A DNA stretch of 64,000 nt from Parvularcula sp. BBD 1991-13 (GTDB lineage Bacteria > Pseudomonadota > Alphaproteobacteria > Caulobacterales > Parvularculaceae), in the NCBI GenBank assembly GCA_001657385.1, contig LYSZ01000001.1:682001-746000 (forward strand), written 5' to 3'. This document shows positions 54,074 to 63,356 of this stretch, in pieces. The position numbers were made by a program, and so were the translations under genes. The notes under the pieces were generated by a model that worked only from the letters and a program-made list of their open reading frames with translations, was not told the origin of the DNA and did no database searches. The stretch's first letter is position 1. Each line of letters begins with the position of its first letter.

Positions 54074-55291
54074 TTACGCTTCTTCCGGCGCCGCCGGCCC
54101 CTGTTCCAGCAGCTCGCCGTAAACGCGCAAGGTGGCGTCGCACATGGCGGCGGACGAATAAACGCTGGTTGCGCGCGCGCGCCCGTTCCGGCCCATCCGG
54201 CTCAACGTTTCCAGAGGCGCGTCCGCCAGCCGGCCGATCGCCGCGGCCAGCGCCGCCGCGTCCGCGGGCCGGACGAGATATCCGGTTTCGCCGTCGATCA
54301 CCGTCTCCCGCGCGCCCCCATGGTCCGCCGCGATCACCGCCCGGCCCATGGCCCCGGCCTCAACCGCCGTGCGGCCGAAGGCTTCCGGCCGCGTGGACGG
54401 CGCGAGAACCGCGTCGGCCCACGCATAAGCGGCGGGCATGTCGGCGCATTCGCCGACGAAATGGATCATGTCGCGCACCCCACGCTCATCAATCAATGCA
54501 CGCAATGTCCGTACGTAAGCGTCCCGACCCTGCGCGCCCCCGCAGAAAACTAGCGTTAATCCGGGCGCTTTGCCAGAGGCGCCGGCGCTTTTCGCAAAGT
54601 TGTCTTGAAGCAGCGCGCACGCCTCGACGGCGACCTCGTGGCCTTTCCACGCCGTCAGGCGCGCCGGCAGCAACAGCCGAAACGCCCGCCCGCCCGGCAT
54701 TTCATCGCGGGCGAGCCCCCATTGCGCCGTCAGCGCCGCGATGCGCGCATCGGTGACGCGCGCGGGGTTGAAGTAATCGAGGTCGGCCCCGCGCGGGATA
54801 ATCCGGAGGTTGTCCCTGTCCCGGTATCCGTCCGCGGCGATGCGCTCCGCCGTGAACCGGGAGTTGGCGATGACCCTGTCGGCGCGCAGCATCGAGGAGT
54901 TGTACCAGCGCTTGACCGGCCCGGCGGCGCGATAAGCGCCGTGATAGGTGGTGACGAAGGGAACGCCGGCCGCGCGCGCGGCCATCAGCGCGCTCCAGGC
55001 CGGCGCCCGCGAGCGGGCGTGGATCAGGCCGACGCCCCGCGCTTCGATCAGGCGGGCGAGAAACCGGCCGTTGCGCCAGATCGTCAGCGGGTTCTTCGAG
55101 GCTACGGGCGCGACGATCACCTCGCCGCCGGCCCGTTCGATGTCCGCCGCCAGCCGCCCGCCCTCGCTGACGACGAGGGCGCGCCCGCCCGCCCGCACGA
55201 CCGCGCCGGCGATCTCCAAGGTGGTGCGCTCCGCCCCGCCGGCGTCAAGGCGCGGCACGACCTGCGCGATGGTGTGTTCAAACCGACTCAT
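54074..55291 (-). CDS. glycosyltransferase family 4
   Basis: A 405-residue GT-B enzyme. PRLDAGGAERTTLEIAGAVV is the acceptor-side glycine loop of GT4, PARLTAWKGHEVAVEA the donor-binding Arg/Lys block, and RPEAFGRTAVEAGAMGRAVI the E-x7-E signature. It likely works with the neighbouring GT9 on cell-surface polysaccharide. The start MSRFEHT is chosen; an ATG 57 bases upstream is possible but gives a non-homologous extension. Confidence 0.88.
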   Translation of the reverse strand: MSRFEHTIAQVVPRLDAGGAERTTLEIAGAVVRAGGRALVVSEGGRLAADIERAGGEVIVAPVASKNPLTIWRNGRFLARLIEARGVGLIHARSRAPAWSALMAARAAGVPFVTTYHGAYRAAGPVKRWYNSSMLRADRVIANSRFTAERIAADGYRDRDNLRIIPRGADLDYFNPARVTDARIAALTAQWGLARDEMPGGRAFRLLLPARLTAWKGHEVAVEACALLQDNFAKSAGASGKAPGLTLVFCGGAQGRDAYVRTLRALIDERGVRDMIHFVGECADMPAAYAWADAVLAPSTRPEAFGRTAVEAGAMGRAVIAADHGGARETVIDGETGYLVRPADAAALAAAIGRLADAPLETLSRMGRNGRARATSVYSSAAMCDATLRVYGELLEQGPAAPEEA

Positions 55292-55360
55292 GCGTTTAAG
55301 AATACCTGTTTTCGCCAGCGGGAAAGGCCCCGCGGCGAAGCGCGCCACATTAACGCCAGC

Positions 55361-55422
55361 AACGCCGATCTCAACGCCGATCCCAGACGCCGAAACCGAC
55401 GCCGAAACCGACGCCGATCCCG
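55361..55422. repeat. 12-13-bp tandem repeat with ACGCCGA core, five units
   Basis: ACGCCGA cores at 55362, 55374, 55387, 55399 and 55411 (spacing 12, 13, 12, 12) fill most of the spacer between the divergent GT4 and alpha/beta hydrolase genes. Confidence 0.8.
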
Positions 55423-55452
55423 GCGTCCATCATCATCACGGAGAACCGATCC

Positions 55453-56223
55453 ATGGCCGACGCAACCGGAACCGAGACGGCGCCGCTATACATCGACGGG
55501 CCGCGCGGACGCATCGCCTATCGCCGCCGCGATGCGGCGAAGGACGAGCGCCGGCCCGGCGTCGTCTGGCTCGGCGGTTTTCGCTCCGACATGCTGGGGA
55601 GCAAGGCCGCGGCCCTCGACGCCTGGGCGGCGGAGACCGGCCGGGCCTTCCTGCGCTTCGACTATTCCGGCCACGGGGAGTCCGACGGCGCTTTCGAGGA
55701 CGGCTCGATCGGCGAATGGGCGGACGACGCGCTGGCCGCATTCGACGCGCTGACCGCCGGTCCGCAGATCCTGGTCGGCTCGTCCATGGGCGGATGGATC
55801 GCCGCCCTGCTGGCGAAACAACGCCCGGAGCGTCTCGCCGCCATCGTCTTCATCGCCCCCGCGCCCGACTTCACCGAGGCGCTGATGTGGCCGGCGCTCA
55901 CCGAGGCGCAGCGCGAGACCATCATGGCGGCGGGCAGGCTGGAAACGCCGTCGGCCTACGCCGAAGAGCCGCAGGTCATCACGCGCAAGCTGATCGAGGA
56001 CGGCCGCCGGCGCCTGGTGATGACCGGCCGCGTTCCGATCCGCGTTCCCGTGCGAATCCTCCAGGGCATGGAGGACGAGGACGTGCCGTGGCGCCACGCG
56101 GTCCGCTTCGCCGAACAGATCGAGAGCGACGACGTCGTCCTGACGCTGGTGAAGAACGGCGATCATCGTCTCTCCGGACCGGCGGACCTCGAACGCCTGC
56201 GCGCGACGCTTGAGGCGCTGTAG
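55453..56223 (+). CDS. alpha/beta hydrolase (ABHD10-like)
   Basis: A 256-residue alpha/beta hydrolase. VVWLGGFRSDMLGSKAAALDA and FLRFDYSGHGESDGAFEDG are diagnostic for the group related to mitochondrial ABHD10 (acyl-protein thioesterase / acyl-glucuronide esterase); nucleophile Ser in VGSSMGGWIA, Asp in ILQGMEDEDVPW and His in NGDHRLSGP form the triad. Substrate unknown; a thioesterase role is inference by homology. Confidence 0.83.
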   Translation: MADATGTETAPLYIDGPRGRIAYRRRDAAKDERRPGVVWLGGFRSDMLGSKAAALDAWAAETGRAFLRFDYSGHGESDGAFEDGSIGEWADDALAAFDALTAGPQILVGSSMGGWIAALLAKQRPERLAAIVFIAPAPDFTEALMWPALTEAQRETIMAAGRLETPSAYAEEPQVITRKLIEDGRRRLVMTGRVPIRVPVRILQGMEDEDVPWRHAVRFAEQIESDDVVLTLVKNGDHRLSGPADLERLRATLEAL

Positions 56224-56304
56224 CGCGCCCCCGCCCGTTGCAACGCTCCGTCGCGCCGGCGGCTCCTTTCGTCGCAACGGACTGATCCGCGCCGATGAAT
56301 TCTC

Positions 56305-56333
56305 TTGCGACACCTGTAGCACTGAGCTAGTCT
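56305..56333 (+). promoter_or_regulatory. promoter of the blaI-like gene
   Basis: TTGCGA and TAGTCT are separated by 17 bases. The predicted start lies in the palindrome at 56335-56348, so a bound repressor would block initiation. Confidence 0.6.
56309..56318. promoter_or_regulatory. imperfect BlaI/CopY-type operator in the promoter spacer
   Basis: GACACCTGTA matches TACA-N2-TGTA at seven of eight fixed positions. It lies between the -35 and -10 boxes. Confidence 0.45.
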
Positions 56334-56334
56334 C

Positions 56335-56348
56335 GTTACAGATGTAAC
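56335..56348. promoter_or_regulatory. BlaI/CopY-type operator palindrome
   Basis: GTTACAGATGTAAC is a perfect 14-base dyad containing TACA-N2-TGTA, the core bound by BlaI/MecI/CopY repressors. It sits directly downstream of the -10 box of the gene for a repressor of that family. Confidence 0.7.
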
Positions 56349-56406
56349 AGCAGCCGCCATCCGGGCGGCGAAGCGGAACGACGGCGGATGGAAAGGCGGC
56401 GCGCTG

Positions 56407-56793
56407 ATGACCGATGTGAAGAACGCGGATCCGACCAAGCCGGAACTGGCGATCCTGAAACTTCTGTGGCGGGGGCGCGATCTCAACGCCCGGGAAATCC
56501 ACCAGGACATCAAGGACGAGTTCGGATGGTCCTACTCGACCGTGCGCACGGTGCTCGAGCGCATGAGCGACAAGGGGCTGATCTCGAAAACCGCGTCCGA
56601 GGGCGTCAACATCTACGCCGCCCGGGTCGGCAAGGTGACGGTGCTCGGCAAGATGATCGCCGATTTTTCAAAGCGTGTTCTTGAACTCGACGCCGCGCCG
56701 GGCGCAGCGTTCTTTTCCGATTCCAAACTGCTTTCCGAAGATGAGCTTCAGGAACTTGAAGACGTGCTCCGCGACGAGGAGGAACGCTCATGA
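56407..56793 (+). CDS. BlaI/MecI/CopY-family transcriptional repressor
   Basis: A 128-residue winged-helix repressor. ELAILKLLWRGRDLNAREIHQDI and GWSYSTVRTVLERMSDKGLI are the DNA-binding domain, and the C-terminal part is the dimerisation domain. In BlaR1/BlaI systems the M56 partner causes cleavage of the repressor within this family's C-terminal half. The stop overlaps the start of the M56/M23 gene by four bases, so the pair is co-translated. A matching operator lies upstream. Confidence 0.92.
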   Translation: MTDVKNADPTKPELAILKLLWRGRDLNAREIHQDIKDEFGWSYSTVRTVLERMSDKGLISKTASEGVNIYAARVGKVTVLGKMIADFSKRVLELDAAPGAAFFSDSKLLSEDELQELEDVLRDEEERS

Positions 56794-58976
56794 TCGCGCC
56801 GACATCCCCGCCGGTTCCGTTTTCGGCCCTTGCCGAACCTTTCTTCGTCTGTCTCCTCGCCTCGATGATCTGGGCGCCGATCGTCCTCGCCATGACGGCG
56901 CGGCGCCGTCCGGACGCCGCCGCGGCGGACAAGGTCTGGCCCCTCGCCCTTTCCATCGCCGCGCTGCCGGCGCTCGCTGCACCCCTGGCCGCGGCCCTCG
57001 GCGTCTCCCTGCGCGCCGCGCCGGCGCCCATGCCCATCCCGCCCTTGCCCATCCCGGCCATGCCCGTCGCGGCGTCCGGCCCCGCCGCGTTCGTCCCCCT
57101 CGCCGCGCCCCTCGCCGCGGCGCCGGCGCACCCCTCCGGCGTGACGCTGGCCGCGCTGTTCGAGGCGTCGGCGGCATTGTATCTCTACGGATTTTTGATG
57201 TTCATGGCGATCGGCGTCGCCCGGCGGATCTGGTTTTCCTATCGCGTCGGCTATGCGACGCCGATGGACCATCCCCGGCTGGAAGCGGCCTTCGAGGACT
57301 GGCGCCGGCGCATCGGCGTTCGGCGCAAGCCCCGCTACGCCTTCACCGACGCGGTGACGAGCGTGTGCGTGCATGGGATCGCGCGGCCGGTGGTCCTGAT
57401 GCCGGACGCCCTGCTGGAGCATGTCGGCGAACGCGACGTCGAGCTGATGGTCGCTCACGAAATGGCCCACGTCAAACGCGGCGATACGGCGCTGTTCGCC
57501 TTTTGCGGCGTCATCAGGGCGATCTTCTGGTTCAACCCGTTCATGCAGCGGATCGCCGCGCGCGCGGCCCTCGCCGCCGAGCAGGCGGCGGACGCCCTGG
57601 TGATCGCCGCCGGTGCGGAGCGCCGGCGCTATGCGCGCTGCTTCGTGGAGGGATTGCGCTTCGCCGCCGCGGACGGGCGTTTCGGCGAGCGCGCGCTCGT
57701 TCCCTCCTTCACGCCGTTCGACCGCCGGTCGCGGCGCGCCCGGCTCGACGCCATTTTGTCCGGACGCGGTGCGCCCGGCATGACCTGGCGGGGGCGCGTC
57801 GGCGTCGTCGTCAGCGTCGCCGCCGCCGCCGGCCTCGCCTTCGCCCAGGCCGCCCTCGCGGTTGCGCCGCGAACGGATGAAGTCCTGTCCCATGCGCCCG
57901 TGAACGGCAAGGTCGTCGCCGGCTTCGCCAAGCGCGAAATCAGTCTTGACGGCGACCCGCAGGATCACACCGGCGTCGATATCGTCGCGCCGCGCGGGAC
58001 CAAGGTGCGCGCCGCGGGCGACGGCGTCGTGTCAGCGGCGACCGACCGCTATCGCGGCCTGACCGCCTGGGGCAACGTCGTCGTCATCGACCATGGCGGC
58101 GGGCTGATGACGCGTTACGCCCATCTTGACCGGTACTCGGTCGCGGCAGGCGATCCGGTGAAGGCCGGCGAGACCATCGGCGCGGTCGGCGACACGGGCG
58201 AAACGCGCGGGCGCGCTCATCTGCACTTCGAAGTCATCGACAACGGCGTTCCCGTCGATCCGGCGCCGATCGTCCTGCCGGACCCCATGTCCATGCCCGC
58301 GCCGGCTCCGCTTGAAGCGTCCCCGCTTTCTCCGACGCCGCCCGCCCCGGTCGAGGCGGCGCCCGGCGCGCCTCTCCCCGGCAAGATCGCCAACGGCGTC
58401 GCCATGCTGAAAACGGCGCCGGCGTTCTCGCCCATGGCCGCGCCCCGCCCGGCCGAAGCGCCCGACCCGGTCGACGTCCCGGACAGCGTGACTGAAGCCA
58501 TCGCGAACGGCGCCATGAACGGAGAATTTGCCGGCGCGATCATTATCGCCGAGGCGCATGATTACGCATTCGATGTCGACGTCGACCACGACAACCTTCC
58601 CGACGCGGAGGAAGCGCGTATGGAGGCGGCTCTTGCGCGGCGAGAAGCCGCCCAGGCGCGCGCCGAAGCAGCGCGTATCAAGGCTCAACACGAACGCGAA
58701 CGCGCCAGGGCCGAACGCGAGCGCGCCCGGCAGGAACACATGGCGGCGAAGCTGGAACACGCCCTCGACAAGGCGATGCGCGAACGCGACGAGGCGGTCG
58801 CGCGCATCGAGCGCGCCTTCACCGACCGCGGCGGCGTCCCCCTCGTCTCCGAAAAAGAGATCCTGGCGATACAGGAGCAGGCCCTGCGCGACGCTCAGGA
58901 CGACCTCGCCCGCCGGCTCGTCGAGTTGGAGCGCCGCCGCGCCGAACTGGAGCGCGCCGAGAAGGACGCAGAATAG
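56790..58976 (+). CDS. M56 (BlaR1-like) and M23 fused metallopeptidase
   Basis: A 728-residue membrane protein. N-terminal hydrophobic helices (about 17-36, 50-70, 125-145) and an M56 catalytic part with HEMAH (223-227) and downstream Glu in LAAEQAADALV follow the BlaR1 pattern. A further helix (about 335-358) leads to an extracytoplasmic M23/LytM endopeptidase domain with HTGVD (His393, Asp397), YAHL (His445) and HLHF (His477, His479). A Pro-rich linker and a charged coiled coil (about 600-728) end the protein. Where BlaR1 has a penicillin-sensing domain, this has a peptidoglycan peptidase domain. It is coupled to the BlaI-type gene. NCBI uses the name M23/M56 for similar architectures, as I recall. 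Confidence 0.88.
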   Translation: MIAPTSPPVPFSALAEPFFVCLLASMIWAPIVLAMTARRRPDAAAADKVWPLALSIAALPALAAPLAAALGVSLRAAPAPMPIPPLPIPAMPVAASGPAAFVPLAAPLAAAPAHPSGVTLAALFEASAALYLYGFLMFMAIGVARRIWFSYRVGYATPMDHPRLEAAFEDWRRRIGVRRKPRYAFTDAVTSVCVHGIARPVVLMPDALLEHVGERDVELMVAHEMAHVKRGDTALFAFCGVIRAIFWFNPFMQRIAARAALAAEQAADALVIAAGAERRRYARCFVEGLRFAAADGRFGERALVPSFTPFDRRSRRARLDAILSGRGAPGMTWRGRVGVVVSVAAAAGLAFAQAALAVAPRTDEVLSHAPVNGKVVAGFAKREISLDGDPQDHTGVDIVAPRGTKVRAAGDGVVSAATDRYRGLTAWGNVVVIDHGGGLMTRYAHLDRYSVAAGDPVKAGETIGAVGDTGETRGRAHLHFEVIDNGVPVDPAPIVLPDPMSMPAPAPLEASPLSPTPPAPVEAAPGAPLPGKIANGVAMLKTAPAFSPMAAPRPAEAPDPVDVPDSVTEAIANGAMNGEFAGAIIIAEAHDYAFDVDVDHDNLPDAEEARMEAALARREAAQARAEAARIKAQHERERARAERERARQEHMAAKLEHALDKAMRERDEAVARIERAFTDRGGVPLVSEKEILAIQEQALRDAQDDLARRLVELERRRAELERAEKDAE

Positions 58977-59098
58977 TCCCCTCCGGCCGCGGCCCGCGGC
59001 CGTTTCATCGCAAATACGGCGCCGTTCATCGATTCCGCCGCGCGCGCCGCCGAAAGCGCCCTATAACGTCCCCGTCGCCCGGATCAGGAGGGATGCTG

Positions 59099-62000
59099 AT
59101 GGGCCTTACCCGACTCTGTCTTCAAAACCCGGCGGCGGCGGCGGTGGCGCTCGCGTTGGTCATGCTGCTCGGCGCGATTTCCGTCACCCGCCTGCCGGTC
59201 CAGCTGTTCCCCGCCATCGAGCGGCCTGAAATCAGCATCCACACCATCTGGCGCGCCGCCTCGCCGCGGGAGATCGAAAGCGAGATCACCGATCCCATCG
59301 AGCGCGAGTTGAGGGGCGTGCCGGGCGTGACGCAGATGCGTTCATGGTCGAACCAGGGGGATGTCTGGATCAATCTCCAGTTCGCTCTGGGTACGGACAT
59401 GAATTCAGCTTTTACGGAGGTGAACGCGCGCCTGCAACGGGTGCGGGGCCTGCCGGCGGAAGCGGAGCGCCCGCGGGTGCAGATCGGCGGCGGCAACAAC
59501 AGCGGGGAGACCCTGATTTTCCTCTTCCTGCAGCGCCTGCCCGGCGACGGGCGTGCGGCCATGCGCCTCAGCGATTTCGCCGAGGACCGCATTGCGCCGG
59601 CGCTGGAGGCGGCGCCGGGCGTCGCCGGCGTCGAGGTCAACGCCGATGAGGGGGAAATGATCATCGAGATCGAATACGATCCCTTTCTCGCCGCGCAACT
59701 CGGGCTGACCGTCGACGACATCGCCGAGAATATCAACCGCTCGACCGATGTCAGCGGCGGCTCGGTCGAGGTCGGGCGGCGCAATTACACGCTCCGCTAT
59801 GAGGGGCGTTTCGACGCCGACCAGTTGAGCGACACCATTCTCGCCTGGCGGGACGGCGCCCCGGTCCGGCTTGGCGACATCGCCGCCGCGCGAGTGACCG
59901 CGGACAACCGGGGCGGCGTCGTCTATCAGAACGGCAATCCGGCGATCGGCATGCGCGTCCTGCGCGAGCCGGGCGCGAACACGCTTGAGGCGATCGACGC
60001 GCTGACCGAGGTGGTGGACGAACTGAACGCCGGCCCGCTGGCGGAAATGGGCTATGTCCTGGAGAAGAGTTTCGATCCGTCGGTGTTCATCAAGCGCGCC
60101 ATTTCGCTCCTCAGCAACAATCTGATGCTCGGGATCGTTCTCTCCGTGGGCGCGCTATGGCTGTTTCTGCGGCGAACGACGGCGACCCTCATGATCGCCG
60201 CGGCGATCCCGATCTGCCTCATGGCGACGATGGTCGCGCTCAATCTTTTCGGCCGCACACTGAACGTGATTTCCCTCGCCGGGCTCGCCTTCGCGGTCGG
60301 CATGGTGCTCGACGCCGCGATCGTCGTTTTGGAAAACTTTGTGCGCATGCGCGAGGAAGGGCGCTCGCGTTTCGAGGCGGCGAACGCCGCCGTGGCGCAG
60401 GTGTTCGGCGCGCTCTTCGCCTCCACCGTGACGACGGTGGCGATTTTCATTCCCATCATGTTCTTCGAGGACGTTGAGGGCCAGCTTTTCGCCGATCTCG
60501 CCCTGACCATCGCCATCGCGGTCTCCTTCAGCCTGCTCGCCGCGGCGACCCTGCTGCCGGCCGGCGCGGCGCTGTTCGTGCGCGATGACGGCGCAGCCCG
60601 TCGCGCGGGCGGCGCCGCTTCCCGTCCCCGGCTCGCCGGGCGCATCGCCGACGCCGTCATGGCGCTGACCGCCAGCGGCCCGCGCCGCCTGTCGATCATT
60701 ACCGGGCTGACGGTCGTTCCCGTCGTTCTCGCCGCTCTCCTGTGGCCGCCGCTGAACTATCTGCCGCCGGTCAAGCGCGATGCGGTCGACGCCCATATCA
60801 GCTTTCCTTCCGGCGCGAGTCCGGATCTGATCCGCGAGGAATTCGCAGAGGTCGTGGTCGAGCGTCTCGCGCCCTATATGAGCGGCGAGAAAGAGCCTTC
60901 CTTACGCAACTATTACCTGTTTACCGGCCCGTGGGGGGCCAATACCGGCATTCGCGTCAACGATCAGTCCCGCATCGACGATATGGTCCGTATCGTGAAC
61001 GAAGAGATTCTCGCCGGCTTTCCCGACACCCGCGTTTTCGCCCGCCAGGGGGATCTGTTCGGAAACTGGGGCGGCGGCGCGTCGATCGGGCTGCAGCTCC
61101 AGGCGGCTGATTTCGAGGCCCTGGGCGCGGCCGCGCCCCTCGCCATCGACACGGTGCGCGCGGCCCTGCCCGGCGCGCAGGTCTGGCCCGATCCGGACCC
61201 GCAGATCGTCTCGCCGGAATTGCGCCTGATCCCCAACGACCGGCGCATCGCCGAGACCGGCCTTACCCGCGACGCGGTCGCGCGCACGGTGCGCGCCCTG
61301 GGCGACGGGCAGTGGCTCGGCGAGTTCTTCCACGAGGACGGGCGGCTCGATATCTATCTGCGCGCGCGGGAATGGACGGCTCCGGAATATCTCGAAACGG
61401 CGCCGATTGCGACGCCGACCGGGGCTGTCGCGCCCCTCGGGGAATTCGTGACCATCGAGCGCGGCGTCGGCCCGCAGCAGATCTTCCGCGTCGACGGGCG
61501 CCGGACCATCACCCTCGCCGTCGATCCCCCCGCCGACATGGCGCTTGGTTCCGCAGTGGATGCGCTCAAACGCGACGCGGAAGGAGCGCTCTACGACATC
61601 CTGCCGCCCGGCGCGTCGATCACATGGAGCGGGGAGGCCGACAGCCTGGCGCGTGCGGTGACCAATCTCGGCGGCAATTTCCTGCTGGCGGTCGTGATCC
61701 TGTTCCTGATCCTGGCGGCGCTGTTCAAGTCCCTGAAGGACGCCGGGCTCGTCATCGTCACGCTGCCCATGGCGACCGTCGGCGGGGTGGCCGCGATCCA
61801 GATCGCCAATCTGTTTACGGATCTTCCGCTCGATCTTCTGGGCATGATCGGGTTCATCATTCTCCTCGGGCTGGTCGTCAACAACGCCATCCTGCTGGTT
61901 TCCCAGACCCGCGCTTCCGAGGCGAAGGGCCTCGACCGGCCGGCGGCGGTGCGCGAAGCGCTGACGCTCCGCATCCGGCCGATCTTCATGTCGACCACGA

Positions 62001-62200
62001 CGTCCCTCATGGGCATGCTCCCGCTGGTGCTGTCGCCCGGCGCGGGCAGCCTCATTTATCGCGGGCTCGCCACGGTCATCGTCGGCGGCATGGCGGTGTC
62101 GATGGCGTTCACGCTGCTGCTGCTGCCGGCGCTCCTGCAACTGGGCGGGGCGAGGACGTCCGTGCGCGACGAAGCGCTTGCGCTGGAGCCGGCGCGATGA
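59099..62200 (+). CDS. efflux RND transporter permease (HAE1/AcrB-like)
   Basis: A 1033-residue RND pump with twelve membrane helices and two large periplasmic loops. It begins MGLTRLCLQNPAAAAVALAL; TM4 holds GLAFAVGMVLDAAIVVLENF with one relay Asp; the second half ends in a TM10 block FIILLGLVVNNAILLVSQ, where AcrB has Lys. The NN form is seen in many non-AcrB RND exporters, so drug or lipid substrates cannot be assigned. AGGAGG precedes the ATG at 59099; an ATG six bases upstream is too close to it. It overlaps the adaptor region by its stop and lies 122 bases from the M56/M23 gene. Confidence 0.9.
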   Translation: MGLTRLCLQNPAAAAVALALVMLLGAISVTRLPVQLFPAIERPEISIHTIWRAASPREIESEITDPIERELRGVPGVTQMRSWSNQGDVWINLQFALGTDMNSAFTEVNARLQRVRGLPAEAERPRVQIGGGNNSGETLIFLFLQRLPGDGRAAMRLSDFAEDRIAPALEAAPGVAGVEVNADEGEMIIEIEYDPFLAAQLGLTVDDIAENINRSTDVSGGSVEVGRRNYTLRYEGRFDADQLSDTILAWRDGAPVRLGDIAAARVTADNRGGVVYQNGNPAIGMRVLREPGANTLEAIDALTEVVDELNAGPLAEMGYVLEKSFDPSVFIKRAISLLSNNLMLGIVLSVGALWLFLRRTTATLMIAAAIPICLMATMVALNLFGRTLNVISLAGLAFAVGMVLDAAIVVLENFVRMREEGRSRFEAANAAVAQVFGALFASTVTTVAIFIPIMFFEDVEGQLFADLALTIAIAVSFSLLAAATLLPAGAALFVRDDGAARRAGGAASRPRLAGRIADAVMALTASGPRRLSIITGLTVVPVVLAALLWPPLNYLPPVKRDAVDAHISFPSGASPDLIREEFAEVVVERLAPYMSGEKEPSLRNYYLFTGPWGANTGIRVNDQSRIDDMVRIVNEEILAGFPDTRVFARQGDLFGNWGGGASIGLQLQAADFEALGAAAPLAIDTVRAALPGAQVWPDPDPQIVSPELRLIPNDRRIAETGLTRDAVARTVRALGDGQWLGEFFHEDGRLDIYLRAREWTAPEYLETAPIATPTGAVAPLGEFVTIERGVGPQQIFRVDGRRTITLAVDPPADMALGSAVDALKRDAEGALYDILPPGASITWSGEADSLARAVTNLGGNFLLAVVILFLILAALFKSLKDAGLVIVTLPMATVGGVAAIQIANLFTDLPLDLLGMIGFIILLGLVVNNAILLVSQTRASEAKGLDRPAAVREALTLRIRPIFMSTTTSLMGMLPLVLSPGAGSLIYRGLATVIVGGMAVSMAFTLLLLPALLQLGGARTSVRDEALALEPAR

Positions 62201-62229
62201 ACTGGAAGACAATCGGAAGGGAGGGCCCC

Positions 62230-63345
62230 ATGTCAGGCAGACTAACCCTGTTCGGCGCCGGCGCCGCAGCGCTGATGATCGCCGGGAGCGCCGCGTTTTT
62301 CTACGGCGAGCGCATCGGCGCCGCGGCCGAGGCGCAGTCCCCCGAGATCCAGGGCCCGCCGCCCGCCGCGGTCGCCGTCGCGCGCATCGAGGCGCGCAGC
62401 CTCGCGCCCCGGGCCGAGGCGCCGGGCTCGGTCGTCTCGCTGCGCGACAGCGTCGTCGCGGCGGCGACGTCGGGCAAGCTGACCTGGGTCGCCGATGTCG
62501 GCGCCGAGGTCGCCGCGGGGGACGTCATTGCACGGATCGATGCGGCGGATGCAACCTTCGCCCGCGACAACAGCCTTGCTGAAATGCGCCGGCTCGCCGC
62601 CCGGGCAAGCTATCTCGACAGCGTGTACGAACGCTTTTCGGGTCTCGGCGAGGAAGGCGGCGAGTCCGAGGCGTCGCTGGAGGAGATGCGGGCGAACCGC
62701 GACGAGGCCGCCGAAGCGCTGGCCCAGGCGGAGGTGGCCCTGCGCCGCGCGGAGACCGAACTGGAGCGGACCGAGGTGCGCGCGCCCTTCGCGGGCCGCA
62801 TCGTCAGCCAGGAAAGCCAGATCGGCGAGTTCGCCTCGCCCGGCGCGGGGCTCGTGCGCCTTGTCGATACCGAGCGCCTGGAGGTCACGGCCAGGGCGCC
62901 GGTCTCGCTGGCGCGCAATCTCAACCCGGGCGACGTTGTCGCGGTCAGCGACGGGCGCGAGCGCCTCGACGCGGCGCTGCGCGCGGTCGTGCCGGTCGGC
63001 GACGAACGCTCGCGCATGCTGGAGCTGCGCTTCGCGCTGCCGGAAAGCGGATGGTATATCGGCTCGGCCGTGCGGGTGAGCCTGCCGGCCGCGGCGGCGC
63101 GCGTCGTCACCGCCGCCCCGCGCGACGCGCTTGTCCTGCGCGCGGACCGCATCAGCGTCTTCATCGTCGACGAAAACGACACGGCGCGGCGGGTGACGGT
63201 GGAGCTTGGGGACGCGGAAGGCGATTACATCGAGGTGATCGGCGACGTGGCGCCGGGCCAGACCGTCGTCATCCGCGGCGGCGAACGCCTGCGGGACGGC
63301 CAGGCGGTGACCGTCTCGGCGATGGACGCCAGCGCGTCGGTCTAG
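62230..63345 (+). CDS. efflux RND periplasmic adaptor subunit
   Basis: A 371-residue membrane fusion protein. A signal/anchor segment (LFGAGAAALMIAGSAAFFYG) precedes the lipoyl-barrel halves (VSLRDSVVAAATSGKLTWV, TEVRAPFAGRIVSQESQIGEFA) around a helical hairpin, and a beta-barrel plus membrane-proximal end. AAGGGAGGG precedes the ATG used; the ATG at 62197 overlapping the permease stop would add 11 residues. Adaptor follows permease, the reverse of the common order. No outer membrane channel gene is nearby. Confidence 0.9.
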   Translation: MSGRLTLFGAGAAALMIAGSAAFFYGERIGAAAEAQSPEIQGPPPAAVAVARIEARSLAPRAEAPGSVVSLRDSVVAAATSGKLTWVADVGAEVAAGDVIARIDAADATFARDNSLAEMRRLAARASYLDSVYERFSGLGEEGGESEASLEEMRANRDEAAEALAQAEVALRRAETELERTEVRAPFAGRIVSQESQIGEFASPGAGLVRLVDTERLEVTARAPVSLARNLNPGDVVAVSDGRERLDAALRAVVPVGDERSRMLELRFALPESGWYIGSAVRVSLPAAAARVVTAAPRDALVLRADRISVFIVDENDTARRVTVELGDAEGDYIEVIGDVAPGQTVVIRGGERLRDGQAVTVSAMDASASV

Positions 63346-63356
63346 GGTCAATGGCT

